From contig NZ_CP051500.1 of the NCBI RefSeq assembly GCF_016755635.1, positions 248,001 through 312,000 on the forward strand: 64,000 nucleotides of DNA, written 5' to 3'. Position 1 is the first letter of the stretch, and the number at the start of each line of letters is the position of its first letter. The position numbers and the translations under genes are program-made. Positions 1 to 8,226 of the stretch are shown piece after piece. The notes under the pieces were generated by a model that was given only the letters and a program-made list of their open reading frames with translations, made no database searches and had not been told where the DNA came from. This DNA is from Helicobacter pylori. GTDB lineage: Bacteria; Campylobacterota; Campylobacteria; Campylobacterales; Helicobacteraceae.

Positions 1-511
1 CATCGCAAATGAGCAATTTGGGCGCATTAATAATGCCCATAGCGATACACACCCTTTGGCGCTGCCCTCCGCTCAACTCATAAGGGTAACGATCCAAAAA
101 TTTTTCATCTAATTGGACTTGTTTCATGGCGTTTAAAACTTTTTCTTTAAGGAGCGTTTTAGAAGCGTTTTTATGGTGTAAAAAATAGGCTTCACTCATT
201 TGCTTGCCGATTTTATGCAAGGGGTTCAGGCTGGATAGGGGGTCTTGAGCGATGTAAGCGATAATATTTCCCCTTAAATGTTGCATAAATTCTTCGCTTT
301 CTTTTAAAAGGTTGGTTGTTTCAAACAGCACTTCGCCATTATGGGGTTTGAATCTGGGGTTTAAACGCATGATGATATTAGCGATAGAGCTTTTCCCGCT
401 CCCGCTCTCGCCCACGATCGCCACCCTTTCGCTAGGATTTAACGAAATATGGATGTTTTGGAGCGAAAAATGCGCGTTTAAAACGCAGTTCAAGTTTTTG
501 ATTTCTAGCAT
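1..511 (-). CDS. oppD: Oligopeptide ABC transporter ATP-binding protein OppD (C-terminus cut by window edge)
   Basis: The gene starts at ATG 511 on the minus strand and runs off the window at base 1, so about 170 residues are visible. Seen: Walker A GESGSGKSS, Q-loop AQDPLSSLNP, signature LSGGQRQR and the beginning of Walker B (LLICD). These are the standard order for an ABC nucleotide-binding domain of the peptide-importer class. It follows oppC by 9 bases, so the two are co-transcribed. By family, it hydrolyses ATP at the cytoplasmic face to drive oligopeptide uptake. No opp substrate-binding protein or second permease is visible beside it. OppD rather than DppD is chosen because a complete dpp set lies elsewhere in this window. 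Confidence 0.9.
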   Translation of the reverse strand, partial: MLEIKNLNCVLNAHFSLQNIHISLNPSERVAIVGESGSGKSSIANIIMRLNPRFKPHNGEVLFETTNLLKESEEFMQHLRGNIIAYIAQDPLSSLNPLHKIGKQMSEAYFLHHKNASKTLLKEKVLNAMKQVQLDEKFLDRYPYELSGGQRQRVCIAMGIINAPKLLICD

Positions 512-520
512 GTAACCCCC

Positions 521-1536
521 TTATTTGAGCATGTTAGCGTTGAAAGCATCGCGCACCCCTTCGCCAATGAACACCAAAACAGAAAGCAACAAGCTAATGG
601 CTACAAACGCAACGATGGCTAAATGGGGCGTGGTGAGGTTATCTTTGCCTTGATTGACTAATTCTCCCAAACTCGCGCTCCCTATAGGCATGCCAAAACC
701 CAAGAAATCCAAAGACACTAAAGTAGAAATGCTAGCCGCCATTAAAAACGGCACATAAGTGATCGTCGCCACTAAAGCGTTGGGTAAAACATGGTAGAAA
801 ATGATTTTTAAATCATTCACCCCAAGCGCTCTAGCGGCTTTGGTGTAGTCCATGTTCCTTGCTTTTAAAAACTCCGTGCGCACGACTTGAGAAAGCCCCA
901 TCCAGCTAAAGAGCAAGACTAAAAATAAAATGATCCAAAAATTAGAATTAAACGCGCTAGAAATCACAATGAGTAAAAAAAGCATAGGGATCGCGCTCCA
1001 AATCTCGCTCAACCTTTGCCCCACTAAGTCAATCAAGCCTCCATAATACCCCTGAAACGCTCCCAAACTCACGCCAATAAGAACGCTAAAAAGGGTGAGT
1101 AAAATCCCAAACACTAACGAAACACGATAGCCATAAACCAGTCTGGCTAACACATCTCTGGCTTGATCGTCTGTGCCTAAAAGGTGTTTGAAGCTTGGGG
1201 GGTGGGGGCAGGCGAGTCTAAATCCATAATGATCGTATCGTAGCTATAAGGGATGAGTGCATGGATGATGAAAGCGTCTTTTAAAAGCGTGTTTTTCACA
1301 TAAGGATCGTTATAATCTGTAGGGGTGAAAAAATCGCCTCCAAACTCCACTTCCGCATAATTTTTAAACATGGGGAAATACGCCTTATTGTCTTTATAGA
1401 TGAATAAGGGGCGATCATTCACCCACAAGGGGGCTAAAAGAGAAAGCACTAATAAAGCGATAAAAAGATAGAGCGAAAACACCGCCCGCTTATTCTTTTT
1501 AAAACTAAGAATGCGCATTTTAAACAAACTGCTCAC
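521..1536 (-). pseudogene. oppC: Oligopeptide permease OppC, split by a one-base frameshift
   Basis: Two minus-strand frames together make one OppC-like permease. The 5' part has the cytoplasmic N-terminus and first membrane segment and ends at a stop at 1177-1179. The 3' part, carrying the BPD_transp_1 core with several membrane helices and an EFLKARNMDYTKAARALG coupling loop, is open from about 1200 to 521. The frames join if one base is added to the G6 run at 1197-1202 (C6 on the coding strand), restoring a TPPSFKHLLGTDDQARD reading and a protein of about 338 residues, normal for OppC. GTG 1536 is preferred over TTG 1542 because AAGGGAG is properly spaced from it. The break may be a real null, a slipping tract or a sequence error. 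Confidence 0.8.
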
Positions 1537-1570
1537 GCTCAAACTCCCTTGATGAAAAACAATTCCTAAG

Positions 1571-1576
1571 ATTATA
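1571..1576 (-). promoter_or_regulatory. Probable -10 box of the oppC-oppD operon
   Basis: TATAAT on the minus strand, about 35 bases upstream of the oppC start, in an AT-rich spacer. It fits the H. pylori housekeeping sigma factor pattern, where a strong -10 and a poorly conserved -35 are usual. Confidence 0.5.
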
Positions 1577-1645
1577 ATTAATTATGGGTAATACTAGCAA
1601 GAAAACGGGTTTGATTCATAAAAAGAAAAAGGATAAGCGTAATGA

Positions 1646-1721
1646 TGGTGGAGTGTAGGGGGTTCGAACCCCTGACCTCAACGCTGCCAGCGTTGCGCTC
1701 TCCCAACTGAGCTAACACCCC
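1646..1721 (-). tRNA. tRNA-Ala (anticodon GGC)
   Basis: A 76-base cloverleaf on the minus strand. The acceptor arm GGGGTGT pairs with ACACTCC (one G-U). The D arm contains TTAGCTCAGTTGGGAGAGC. The anticodon stem CAACG/CGTTG encloses loop CTGGCAG, giving anticodon GGC. The T arm has GGTTCGAACCC. The terminal CCA is encoded. It stands alone between the opp operon and the divergent hopF. Confidence 0.97.
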
Positions 1722-1739
1722 AAATAAAATTAAGCGAGC

Positions 1740-1748
1740 ATTATAACA
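1740..1748 (-). promoter_or_regulatory. Extended -10 promoter of the tRNA-Ala gene
   Basis: On the minus strand the sequence reads TGT-TATAAT, an extended -10 (TGn-TATAAT), ending about 18 bases upstream of the mature tRNA 5' end. Confidence 0.65.
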
Positions 1749-1805
1749 TTTTGCTTAAAAGATGTCAATTTGATGCTTTTTTGAAACACTTAATAGCAAA
1801 TTAAG

Positions 1806-1815
1806 AATGATTATC
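1806..1815 (+). promoter_or_regulatory. Fur-box-like AATGATTATC upstream of hopF
   Basis: AATGATTATC lies about 35 bases upstream of a candidate -10 (TAAAAT, 1848-1853) for hopF. Its reverse complement GATAATCATT matches half of the classical Fur box. A similar word occurs upstream of the YceI gene and a longer palindrome upstream of amiE. A role in iron control of hopF is inference only. Confidence 0.3.
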
Positions 1816-1879
1816 TTAAAATTAGAGAGTTTCTTTTATGGATTAAGTAAAATCACTTATCAAAGCAAAAAGGATATTT

Positions 1880-3328
1880 TTGAAAAACCACTCCTTTAAA
1901 AAAACGATCGCTCTTTTTTTACTAGCGAGCATGTCTTTGTGCAGGGCTGAAGAAGATGGGGCGTTTTTTGTCATAGATTACCAAACGAGTTTGGCCAGAC
2001 AGGAATTGAAAAATCCAGGCTTCACCCAAGCGCAAGAATTAAAGCAACTCATTAGAGATGGGGCTGTGAGGTTGCAAACTTCTGCCATTCCTTTATCCTA
2101 CTACTTGGATATTTTAGGGAATAAAACAAAAATTCTTTTGAGTGAAAGCCTGAAAAACAGCTCACAAACGCAACCATCGCAACCAAACGGACAACCAAAC
2201 CAGGCCTTAGTCAATTTAGAGAAATCTCTAGAGATTTTAGGAAAACTACTAGATCTATCCCAACAATACGCTTCAGAAGGTGTCATTAAGCCTTTGGTGG
2301 TGGATGTAGGGAAAGAACAAATCGGTATCACTGATAGCATGCTCTTAGTGGCTCAAAACATCGTTTTAGCTTTAGGGCAGATGGATTTGAGCAAAATCCA
2401 ACAAAACAATAACCAACAGCTATACGAAAACATCATGAAAGTCATGCTTTTAGGCGCGGGCGGGACTAATGGAGCGTATAACGGCGTGAGCGTGGGCGAT
2501 ATTGCCACAGGCATGCAAAATTTTTCTTCGCAAACGGGCTTGATAGGGGCTAATTCTACGGTTAGCGAGCTCAACGCTTTGATTAAGAGCGGGATTTCTT
2601 TGGATCGTGAGACTTTGGGGTTAGGGAGTTTTATTGAAAAAAATATTTGTAGCAGTGCATCGCCTTGTTTTACTGGGAGTCAGCTTGTTTACAGGAAAGG
2701 GCTAGATAGAGTCATAAACATCATTAACGCGAGCTTAGGCCAGTTTGAATCTTCGGCTAGTTCTCTTTATAAGATTTCTTATATCCCTAACCTCTTTTCG
2801 CTCAAAGATTACCAGTCAGCGAGCATGAACGGCTTTGGGGCTAAGATGGGTTATAAACAATTTTTCACCCATAAGAAAAATATCGGCTTAAGGTATTACG
2901 GGTTTTTGGATTATGGCTATGCGAATTTTGGCGATACGAATTTAAAAGTGGGAGCGAATCTTGTTACTTATGGGGTAGGAACGGATTTTTTATACAATGT
3001 GTATGAACGCTCCAGAAGGAGGGAAAGGACTACAATCGGTCTTTTCTTTGGCGCTCAAATTGCAGGGCAAACTTGGAGCACTAATGTAACGAATTTATTG
3101 AGTGGGCAAAGGCCTGATGTCAAGTCCAGTTCGTTCCAATTCTTGTTTGATTTGGGCGTGCGCACCAACTTTGCAAAAACCAATTTCAATAAGCACAGGC
3201 TAGACCAAGGGATAGAATTTGGGGTGAAAATCCCTGTTATCGCTCATAAATATTTTGCAACCCAGGGCTCAAGCGCGAGCTATATGAGGAATTTTAGCTT
3301 CTATGTGGGCTATTCAGTCGGTTTTTAA
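1880..3328 (+). CDS. hopF: Hop-family outer-membrane protein, HopF-like
   Basis: A 482-residue protein with a Sec signal peptide of about 23 residues ending CRA, then a mature N-terminus EEDGAFFV close to the Hop consensus. The C-terminal ~180 residues are the conserved Hop beta-barrel part (GFGAKMGYKQFF, NIGLRYYGFLDYGYA, YGVGTDFLYNVYE), ending in YSVGF with the terminal Phe used for outer-membrane insertion. The middle is variable and Gln/Asn-rich with one close Cys pair (NICSSASPCF). Start TTG 1880 follows AAAAAGGA. The stop is 12 bases before hopG. By family, it is a surface porin or adhesin-like protein. HopF is assigned from the tandem position with HopG. Confidence 0.82.
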   Translation: MKNHSFKKTIALFLLASMSLCRAEEDGAFFVIDYQTSLARQELKNPGFTQAQELKQLIRDGAVRLQTSAIPLSYYLDILGNKTKILLSESLKNSSQTQPSQPNGQPNQALVNLEKSLEILGKLLDLSQQYASEGVIKPLVVDVGKEQIGITDSMLLVAQNIVLALGQMDLSKIQQNNNQQLYENIMKVMLLGAGGTNGAYNGVSVGDIATGMQNFSSQTGLIGANSTVSELNALIKSGISLDRETLGLGSFIEKNICSSASPCFTGSQLVYRKGLDRVINIINASLGQFESSASSLYKISYIPNLFSLKDYQSASMNGFGAKMGYKQFFTHKKNIGLRYYGFLDYGYANFGDTNLKVGANLVTYGVGTDFLYNVYERSRRRERTTIGLFFGAQIAGQTWSTNVTNLLSGQRPDVKSSSFQFLFDLGVRTNFAKTNFNKHRLDQGIEFGVKIPVIAHKYFATQGSSASYMRNFSFYVGYSVGF

Positions 3329-3340
3329 GGAAGGCTCTTG

Positions 3341-4756
3341 ATGAAAAATACCAATACAAAAGAGATAAAGAATACAAGAATGAAAAAAGGTTATAGTCAA
3401 TACCATGCACTCAAAAAAGGGCTTTTAAAAACCGCTCTGCTTTTTAGCCTTCCTTTAAGCATGGCGTTAGCTGAAGATAATGGCTTTTATATGGGAGTGG
3501 GCTATCAAATCGGCGGCGCGCAACAAAACATCAATAATAAAGGCAGCACCCTAAGGAATAATGTCATTGATGATTTCCGCCAAGTGGGCGTGGGTATGGC
3601 AGGGAGTAATGGGCTTTTAGCTTTAGCGACAAACACGACCATGAACGCTCTTTTAGGGATAGGCAATCAAATTGTCAATACTAATACAACTGTTGGCAAC
3701 AACAACGCAGAATTAACCCAGTTTAAAAAAATACTCCCCCAAATTGAGCAACGCTTTGAGACAAATAAAAACGCTTATAGCGTTCAAGCTTTGCAAGTGT
3801 ATTTGAGTAATGTGCTTTATAACTTGGTTAATAATAGTAATAATGGCGGTCATAATGGAGTAGTTCCTGAATATGTAGGGATTATAAAAGTTCTCTATGG
3901 TTCTCAAAATGAATTCAGTCTCTTAGCCACGGAGAGTGTGGCACTTTTAAACGCGCTTACAAGGGTGAATCTGAATAGCAATTCGGTGTTTTTAAAAGGG
4001 CTTTTAGCCCAAATGCAGCTTTTTAATGACACTTCTTCAGCAAAGCTAGGCCAGATCGCAGCAAGCTTGAATAATGATGGTGCAGGATCAATGCTCCAAA
4101 AGGATGTGAAAACCATCTCGGATCGAATCGCTACTTACCAAGAGAATCTAAAACAGCTAGGAGGAATGCTGAATAATTACGATGAGCCCTACTTGCCCCA
4201 ATTTGGGCCAGGCAAAAGCTCTCAGCATGGGGTTATTAATGGCTTTGGCATTCAAATGGGCTATAAGCAATTTTTTGGGAGCAAGAGGAATATAGGCTTA
4301 CGATATTACGCTTTCTTTGATTATGGCTTTACGCAATTGGGCAGTCTTAGCAGCGCTGTTAAAGCGAATATCTTTACTTATGGCGCTGGCACAGACTTTT
4401 TATGGAATATTTTTAGAAGGGTTTTTAGCGATCAGTCCTTGAATGTGGGGGTGTTTGGGGGCATTCAAATAGCGGGTAACACTTGGGATAGCTCTTTAAG
4501 AGGCCAAATTGAAAACTCGTTTAAAGAATACCCCACTCCCACGAATTTCCAATTTTTATTTAATTTGGGTTTAAGGGCTCATTTTGCCAGCACCATGCAC
4601 CGCCGGTTTTTGAGCGCGTCTCAAAGCATCCAGCATGGGATGGAATTTGGCGTGAAAATCCCAGCTATCAATCAAAGGTATTTGAGAGCGAATGGAGCCG
4701 ATGTGGATTACAGGCGTTTGTATGCGTTCTATATCAATTACACGATAGGTTTTTAA
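3341..4756 (+). CDS. hopG: Hop-family outer-membrane protein, HopG-like
   Basis: A 471-residue Hop paralog in tandem with hopF and sharing its C-terminal barrel: GFGIQMGYKQFFGSKRNIGL, YYAFFDYGFTQLG, TYGAGTDFLWN and terminal INYTIGF. ATG 3341 is chosen because AAGGAAGG lies about 7 bases upstream. This gives an unusually long, basic N-region before the hydrophobic core and cleavage near ALA-EDNGFY (residue 44). ATG 3380 would give a conventional signal peptide but has a weak ribosome site. The central domain is Asn-rich and not recognisable beyond the family. It is probably co-transcribed with hopF, and was probably made by duplication. Confidence 0.82.
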   Translation: MKNTNTKEIKNTRMKKGYSQYHALKKGLLKTALLFSLPLSMALAEDNGFYMGVGYQIGGAQQNINNKGSTLRNNVIDDFRQVGVGMAGSNGLLALATNTTMNALLGIGNQIVNTNTTVGNNNAELTQFKKILPQIEQRFETNKNAYSVQALQVYLSNVLYNLVNNSNNGGHNGVVPEYVGIIKVLYGSQNEFSLLATESVALLNALTRVNLNSNSVFLKGLLAQMQLFNDTSSAKLGQIAASLNNDGAGSMLQKDVKTISDRIATYQENLKQLGGMLNNYDEPYLPQFGPGKSSQHGVINGFGIQMGYKQFFGSKRNIGLRYYAFFDYGFTQLGSLSSAVKANIFTYGAGTDFLWNIFRRVFSDQSLNVGVFGGIQIAGNTWDSSLRGQIENSFKEYPTPTNFQFLFNLGLRAHFASTMHRRFLSASQSIQHGMEFGVKIPAINQRYLRANGADVDYRRLYAFYINYTIGF

Positions 4757-4800
4757 GCTCTTTTTAGGGCTTATTAAAGAGGCTTTTTACTTTTTTTTGG

Positions 4801-4806
4801 TATTCT
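4801..4806 (+). promoter_or_regulatory. Candidate -10 (TATTCT) of the purA operon
   Basis: TATTCT stands 50 bases upstream of the purA start, after a T-rich stretch. It is a moderate match only. Confidence 0.35.
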
Positions 4807-4855
4807 AACAAGCTTTTAAACAATCCAATCTACTTTGTTTTAAGGATAATATTTT

Positions 4856-6091
4856 ATGGCAGATGTCGTTGTGGGGATCCAGTGGGGAGATGAGGGGAAA
4901 GGAAAAATTGTTGATAGGATCGCTAAAGATTATGATTTTGTGGTGCGCTATCAAGGCGGGCATAATGCCGGGCATACCATTGTGCATAAGGGGGTTAAGC
5001 ATTCTTTGCATTTAATGCCTTCAGGGGTTTTATACCCCAAATGCAAGAACATCATTTCTAGCGCGGTGGTCGTGAGCATTAAGGATTTGTGCGAAGAAAT
5101 CAGCGCGTTTGAGGATTTAGAAAATCGTTTGTTCATCAGCGACAGAGCCCATGTGATCTTGCATTATCATGCCAAAAAAGACGCTTTTAAAGAAAAATCT
5201 CAAAACATCGGCACGACTAAAAAAGGCATAGGCCCTTGCTATGAGGATAAAATGGCAAGGAGTGGGATAAGAATGGGGGATTTATTAGACGATAAAATCT
5301 TAGAAGAAAGGCTAAACGCTCATTTCAAAGCCATTGAGCCTTTTAAGGAAGCGTATGATTTGGGCGAGAATTACGAAAAAGATTTGAGAGAGTATTTTAA
5401 AACTTACGCTCCAAAAATTTGCCCCTTTATCAAAGACACGACAAGCATGCTGATAGAAGCGAACCAAAAGGGTGAAAAAATCCTACTAGAAGGGGCGCAA
5501 GGCACGCTTTTAGACATTGATTTAGGGACTTACCCTTTTGTAACAAGCTCTAACACCACGAGCGCTAGTGCTTGCGTGAGCACCGGCTTAAACCCTAAAG
5601 CGATCAATGAAGTGATAGGCATCACGAAAGCCTATTCCACTCGTGTGGGTAATGGGCCTTTCCCTAGCGAAGACACTACACCCATGGGCGATCATTTAAG
5701 GACTAAGGGCGCAGAGTTTGGCACGACAACCAAACGCCCACGGCGTTGCGGGTGGCTGGATGTGGTGGCTTTAAAATACGCTTGCGCTTTGAATGGTTGC
5801 ACGCAATTAGCTTTAATGAAATTAGATGTTTTAGATGGGATTGAAACGATTAAGGTGTGCGTGGCTTATGAAAGAAAGGGCGAAAGATTAGAGGCTTTCC
5901 CTAGCGATTTGAGAGATTGTGCGCCGATCTATCAAACTTTTAAAGGCTGGGAAAAAAGCGTGGGCGTGAGAAAATTAGACGATTTAGAGCCAAACGCTAG
6001 AGAGTATATCCGTTTTATTGAAAAAGAAGTGGGGGTAAAAATCCGCCTTATTTCTACAAGCCCTGAAAGAGAAGACACGATTTTTCTATGA
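4856..6091 (+). CDS. purA: Adenylosuccinate synthetase
   Basis: A 411-residue enzyme that joins IMP and aspartate using GTP, the first committed step to AMP. The N-terminal GTP-binding loop WGDEGKGK (residues 10-17) with catalytic Asp, the GHNAGHT motif, the IMP-binding GTTKKGIGP and QGTLLDIDLGTYP segments, and the C-terminal STSPERE are all present. Start ATG 4856 follows TAAGGATA. It leads an overlapping gene run. The stop overlaps the next start by 4 bases. Nothing unusual in the active site. Confidence 0.97.
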   Translation: MADVVVGIQWGDEGKGKIVDRIAKDYDFVVRYQGGHNAGHTIVHKGVKHSLHLMPSGVLYPKCKNIISSAVVVSIKDLCEEISAFEDLENRLFISDRAHVILHYHAKKDAFKEKSQNIGTTKKGIGPCYEDKMARSGIRMGDLLDDKILEERLNAHFKAIEPFKEAYDLGENYEKDLREYFKTYAPKICPFIKDTTSMLIEANQKGEKILLEGAQGTLLDIDLGTYPFVTSSNTTSASACVSTGLNPKAINEVIGITKAYSTRVGNGPFPSEDTTPMGDHLRTKGAEFGTTTKRPRRCGWLDVVALKYACALNGCTQLALMKLDVLDGIETIKVCVAYERKGERLEAFPSDLRDCAPIYQTFKGWEKSVGVRKLDDLEPNAREYIRFIEKEVGVKIRLISTSPEREDTIFL

Positions 6092-6516
6092 AAAAATTCG
6101 CTTCTGTATTGGTGCAATTAAAAACCCTTGCGTTAGAAAAAATAGAGCAAAAGCTTGAAAGCAAGCGTTTGGAATGGCAGCAAAATGAGCGAGAAATTTT
6201 GGACAAACAAGCTCAACTGAGTGCGTTTAAAAACCCTGAATTGGGGGGAATGAGCCTTTTTTTACAAACCCAGCAATTAAAAAGCGCTTTAAGAATGGAG
6301 ATAGAATATTACCAACAAGAAAGCGAGAATTTAATTAAGGATTTAAAAATTTTAGAAAAAGAGTATCTTTTGGCTAACCAGGAATTAGAAAAAGCTAAAA
6401 TCATTTTAGAAAATGAAAAGCGAAAAGAAAAGGAAATTTTGGAAAAAAAAGAGCAGGCTCTTTTAGACGAAAACGCCATGATTTTACACTGGCAAAAAGA
6501 GGGCTTGCATGCGTAA
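6088..6516 (+). CDS. fliJ: FliJ-like coiled-coil flagellar protein
   Basis: A 142-residue, highly charged protein that is almost wholly helical coiled coil with no signal peptide, and of FliJ length. FliJ is the small coiled-coil component of the flagellar type III export ATPase complex. In H. pylori the gene at this position has been reported as FliJ-like and tied to motility. The sequence itself shows only the architecture, since FliJ has no catalytic motif. It overlaps purA by 4 bases and the MotE-like gene by 8, implying translational coupling. Confidence 0.7.
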   Translation: MKKFASVLVQLKTLALEKIEQKLESKRLEWQQNEREILDKQAQLSAFKNPELGGMSLFLQTQQLKSALRMEIEYYQQESENLIKDLKILEKEYLLANQELEKAKIILENEKRKEKEILEKKEQALLDENAMILHWQKEGLHA

Positions 6517-7168
6517 AATCTTGTTAATGGGCTTGATTTTTCAAGCGCTCTTTGGCGAAGAAGCCGCGCAAGAATTGTTGCAATGCTCTGCGATTTTTGA
6601 ATCTAAAAAAGCCGAATTGAAAGACGATTTGCGCCGATTGAGTGAAAAAGAGCAGTCTTTAAGGATCTTACAAACCGAAAACGCCCGCCTTTTAGATGAA
6701 AAAAACGATCTGTTAAACAAAAAAGAAAAAGAAGTGGAAGAAAAACTGAAAAAATTAGCCGCTAAAGAAGAAGCCTTTAAAACCTTACAAACGGAAGAAA
6801 AAAAGCGCCTTAAAAATTTGATAGAAGAAAACGAAGGCATTTTAAGAGGAATCAAGCAGGCTAAAGATAGCAAGATTGGCGAGACTTACTCTAAAATGAA
6901 AGATTCTAAGTCCGCCTTGATTTTAGAAAATCTACCCACTCAAAACGCCTTAGAAATTTTAATGGCGCTAAAACCCCAAGAACTCGGTAAAATTTTAGCC
7001 AAAATGGATCCTAAAAAAGCGGCGGCTTTGACGGAGTTGTGGCAAAAACCCCTAAAAGAAAATAAAGAAATCCCAAAGACCATAGCACCCACGCCTCCCA
7101 TAGCACCCACGCCTTCAAAAGAGCCGATGATAAAAGATCCTAACACCAAAGAGCCTGCAGGGGTATGA
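6509..7168 (+). CDS. MotE-like secreted coiled-coil protein
   Basis: A 219-residue protein with a signal peptide (MRKILLMGLIFQALFGEE), then about 100 residues of charged coiled coil. A compact domain follows (about residues 140-180; LPTQNALEILMALKPQELG, KILAKMDPKKAAALTELW) resembling the MgtE-N/MotE fold found in flagellar motor chaperones. A Pro/Thr-rich tail contains a duplicated IAPTP unit. Its place next to a FliJ-like gene supports a motility role in the periplasm. The assignment is by fold resemblance and neighbourhood, not a diagnostic motif. Confidence 0.6.
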   Translation: MRKILLMGLIFQALFGEEAAQELLQCSAIFESKKAELKDDLRRLSEKEQSLRILQTENARLLDEKNDLLNKKEKEVEEKLKKLAAKEEAFKTLQTEEKKRLKNLIEENEGILRGIKQAKDSKIGETYSKMKDSKSALILENLPTQNALEILMALKPQELGKILAKMDPKKAAALTELWQKPLKENKEIPKTIAPTPPIAPTPSKEPMIKDPNTKEPAGV

Positions 7169-8214
7169 TGTTCATTGTAGCGGTTTTGATGCTGGCGTTT
7201 TTAATCTTTGTCCATGAATTAGGGCATTTCACTATCGCTAGGATTTGTGGGGTGAAGGTAGAAGTTTTTAGCATTGGTTTTGGTAAAAAACTCTGTTTTT
7301 TTAAGCTTTTTGGCACGCAATTCGCTTTGTCTTTGATCCCGCTTGGGGGCTATGTGAAATTAAAGGGCATGGATAAAGAAGAAAATGAAACGAATGAAAG
7401 CGCGAATGATAGTTACGCGCAAAAAAGCCCTTTCCAAAAGCTATGGATACTATTTGGAGGGGCGTTTTTTAATTTTCTTTTTGCGATTTTAGTGTATTTT
7501 TTTCTGGCATTGGGTGGGGAAAAAGTCTTACTGCCCGTCATTGGCGATTTAGAAAAAAACGCGCTAGAAGCCGGGCTATTAAAGGGGGATAAAATCCTTT
7601 CTATCAACCACAAACAAATAGCGAGTTTTAGAGAGATTAGAAGCGTAGTGGCGCATGCTAAGGGCGAGTTGGTTTTAGAAATAGAGCGCAACCATCAGAT
7701 TTTAGAAAAACGACTGACCCCTAAAATCGTGGCGCTGATAAGCGATTCTAATAATCCTAATGAAATCATCAAATATAAAGTAATAGGCATTAAACCAGAC
7801 ATGCAAAAAACAGGCGTTATCTCTTATTCCTTGTTTCAAGCGTTTGAAAAGGCCTTGAGTCGGTTTAAAGAGGGCGTTGTCTTGATTGGGGATTCTTTAA
7901 GGCGTTTGATTATAGGGAGCGCTTCAGTTAAAGAATTGAGCGGGGTGGTAGGCATTGTGGGAGCGTTAAGCCATGCGAGTAGTGTGAGCATGCTTTTGTT
8001 GTTTGGGGCGTTTTTGTCTATCAATTTAGGGATTTTAAATTTATTACCCATTCCAGCGTTGGATGGGGCGCAAATGTTAGGGGTTGTTTTTAAAAATATT
8101 TTTAAGATCACTTTGCCGGCGTTTATGCAAAATGCGTTGTGGCTAGCGGGTGTGGGGTTTTTGGTTTTTATCATGTTTTTAGGGCTTTTCAATGACATCG
8201 CTCGTTTGCTATAA
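7168..8214 (+). CDS. rseP: Site-2 intramembrane zinc metalloprotease RseP
   Basis: A 348-residue membrane protease. HELGH in the first membrane helix supplies two zinc ligands and the catalytic Glu. The C-terminal NLLPIPALDGAQ gives the LDG motif with the third ligand. One PDZ-like domain lies between (about residues 120-200), as in single-PDZ family members. It cleaves membrane-anchored substrates such as anti-sigma factors or signal-peptide remnants. ATG 7168 is better spaced from AGGGG than ATG 7165. The start overlaps the MotE-like stop. The substrate in H. pylori cannot be read from sequence. Confidence 0.93.
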   Translation: MFIVAVLMLAFLIFVHELGHFTIARICGVKVEVFSIGFGKKLCFFKLFGTQFALSLIPLGGYVKLKGMDKEENETNESANDSYAQKSPFQKLWILFGGAFFNFLFAILVYFFLALGGEKVLLPVIGDLEKNALEAGLLKGDKILSINHKQIASFREIRSVVAHAKGELVLEIERNHQILEKRLTPKIVALISDSNNPNEIIKYKVIGIKPDMQKTGVISYSLFQAFEKALSRFKEGVVLIGDSLRRLIIGSASVKELSGVVGIVGALSHASSVSMLLLFGAFLSINLGILNLLPIPALDGAQMLGVVFKNIFKITLPAFMQNALWLAGVGFLVFIMFLGLFNDIARLL

Positions 8215-8226
8215 AAGGGGGAGTTG

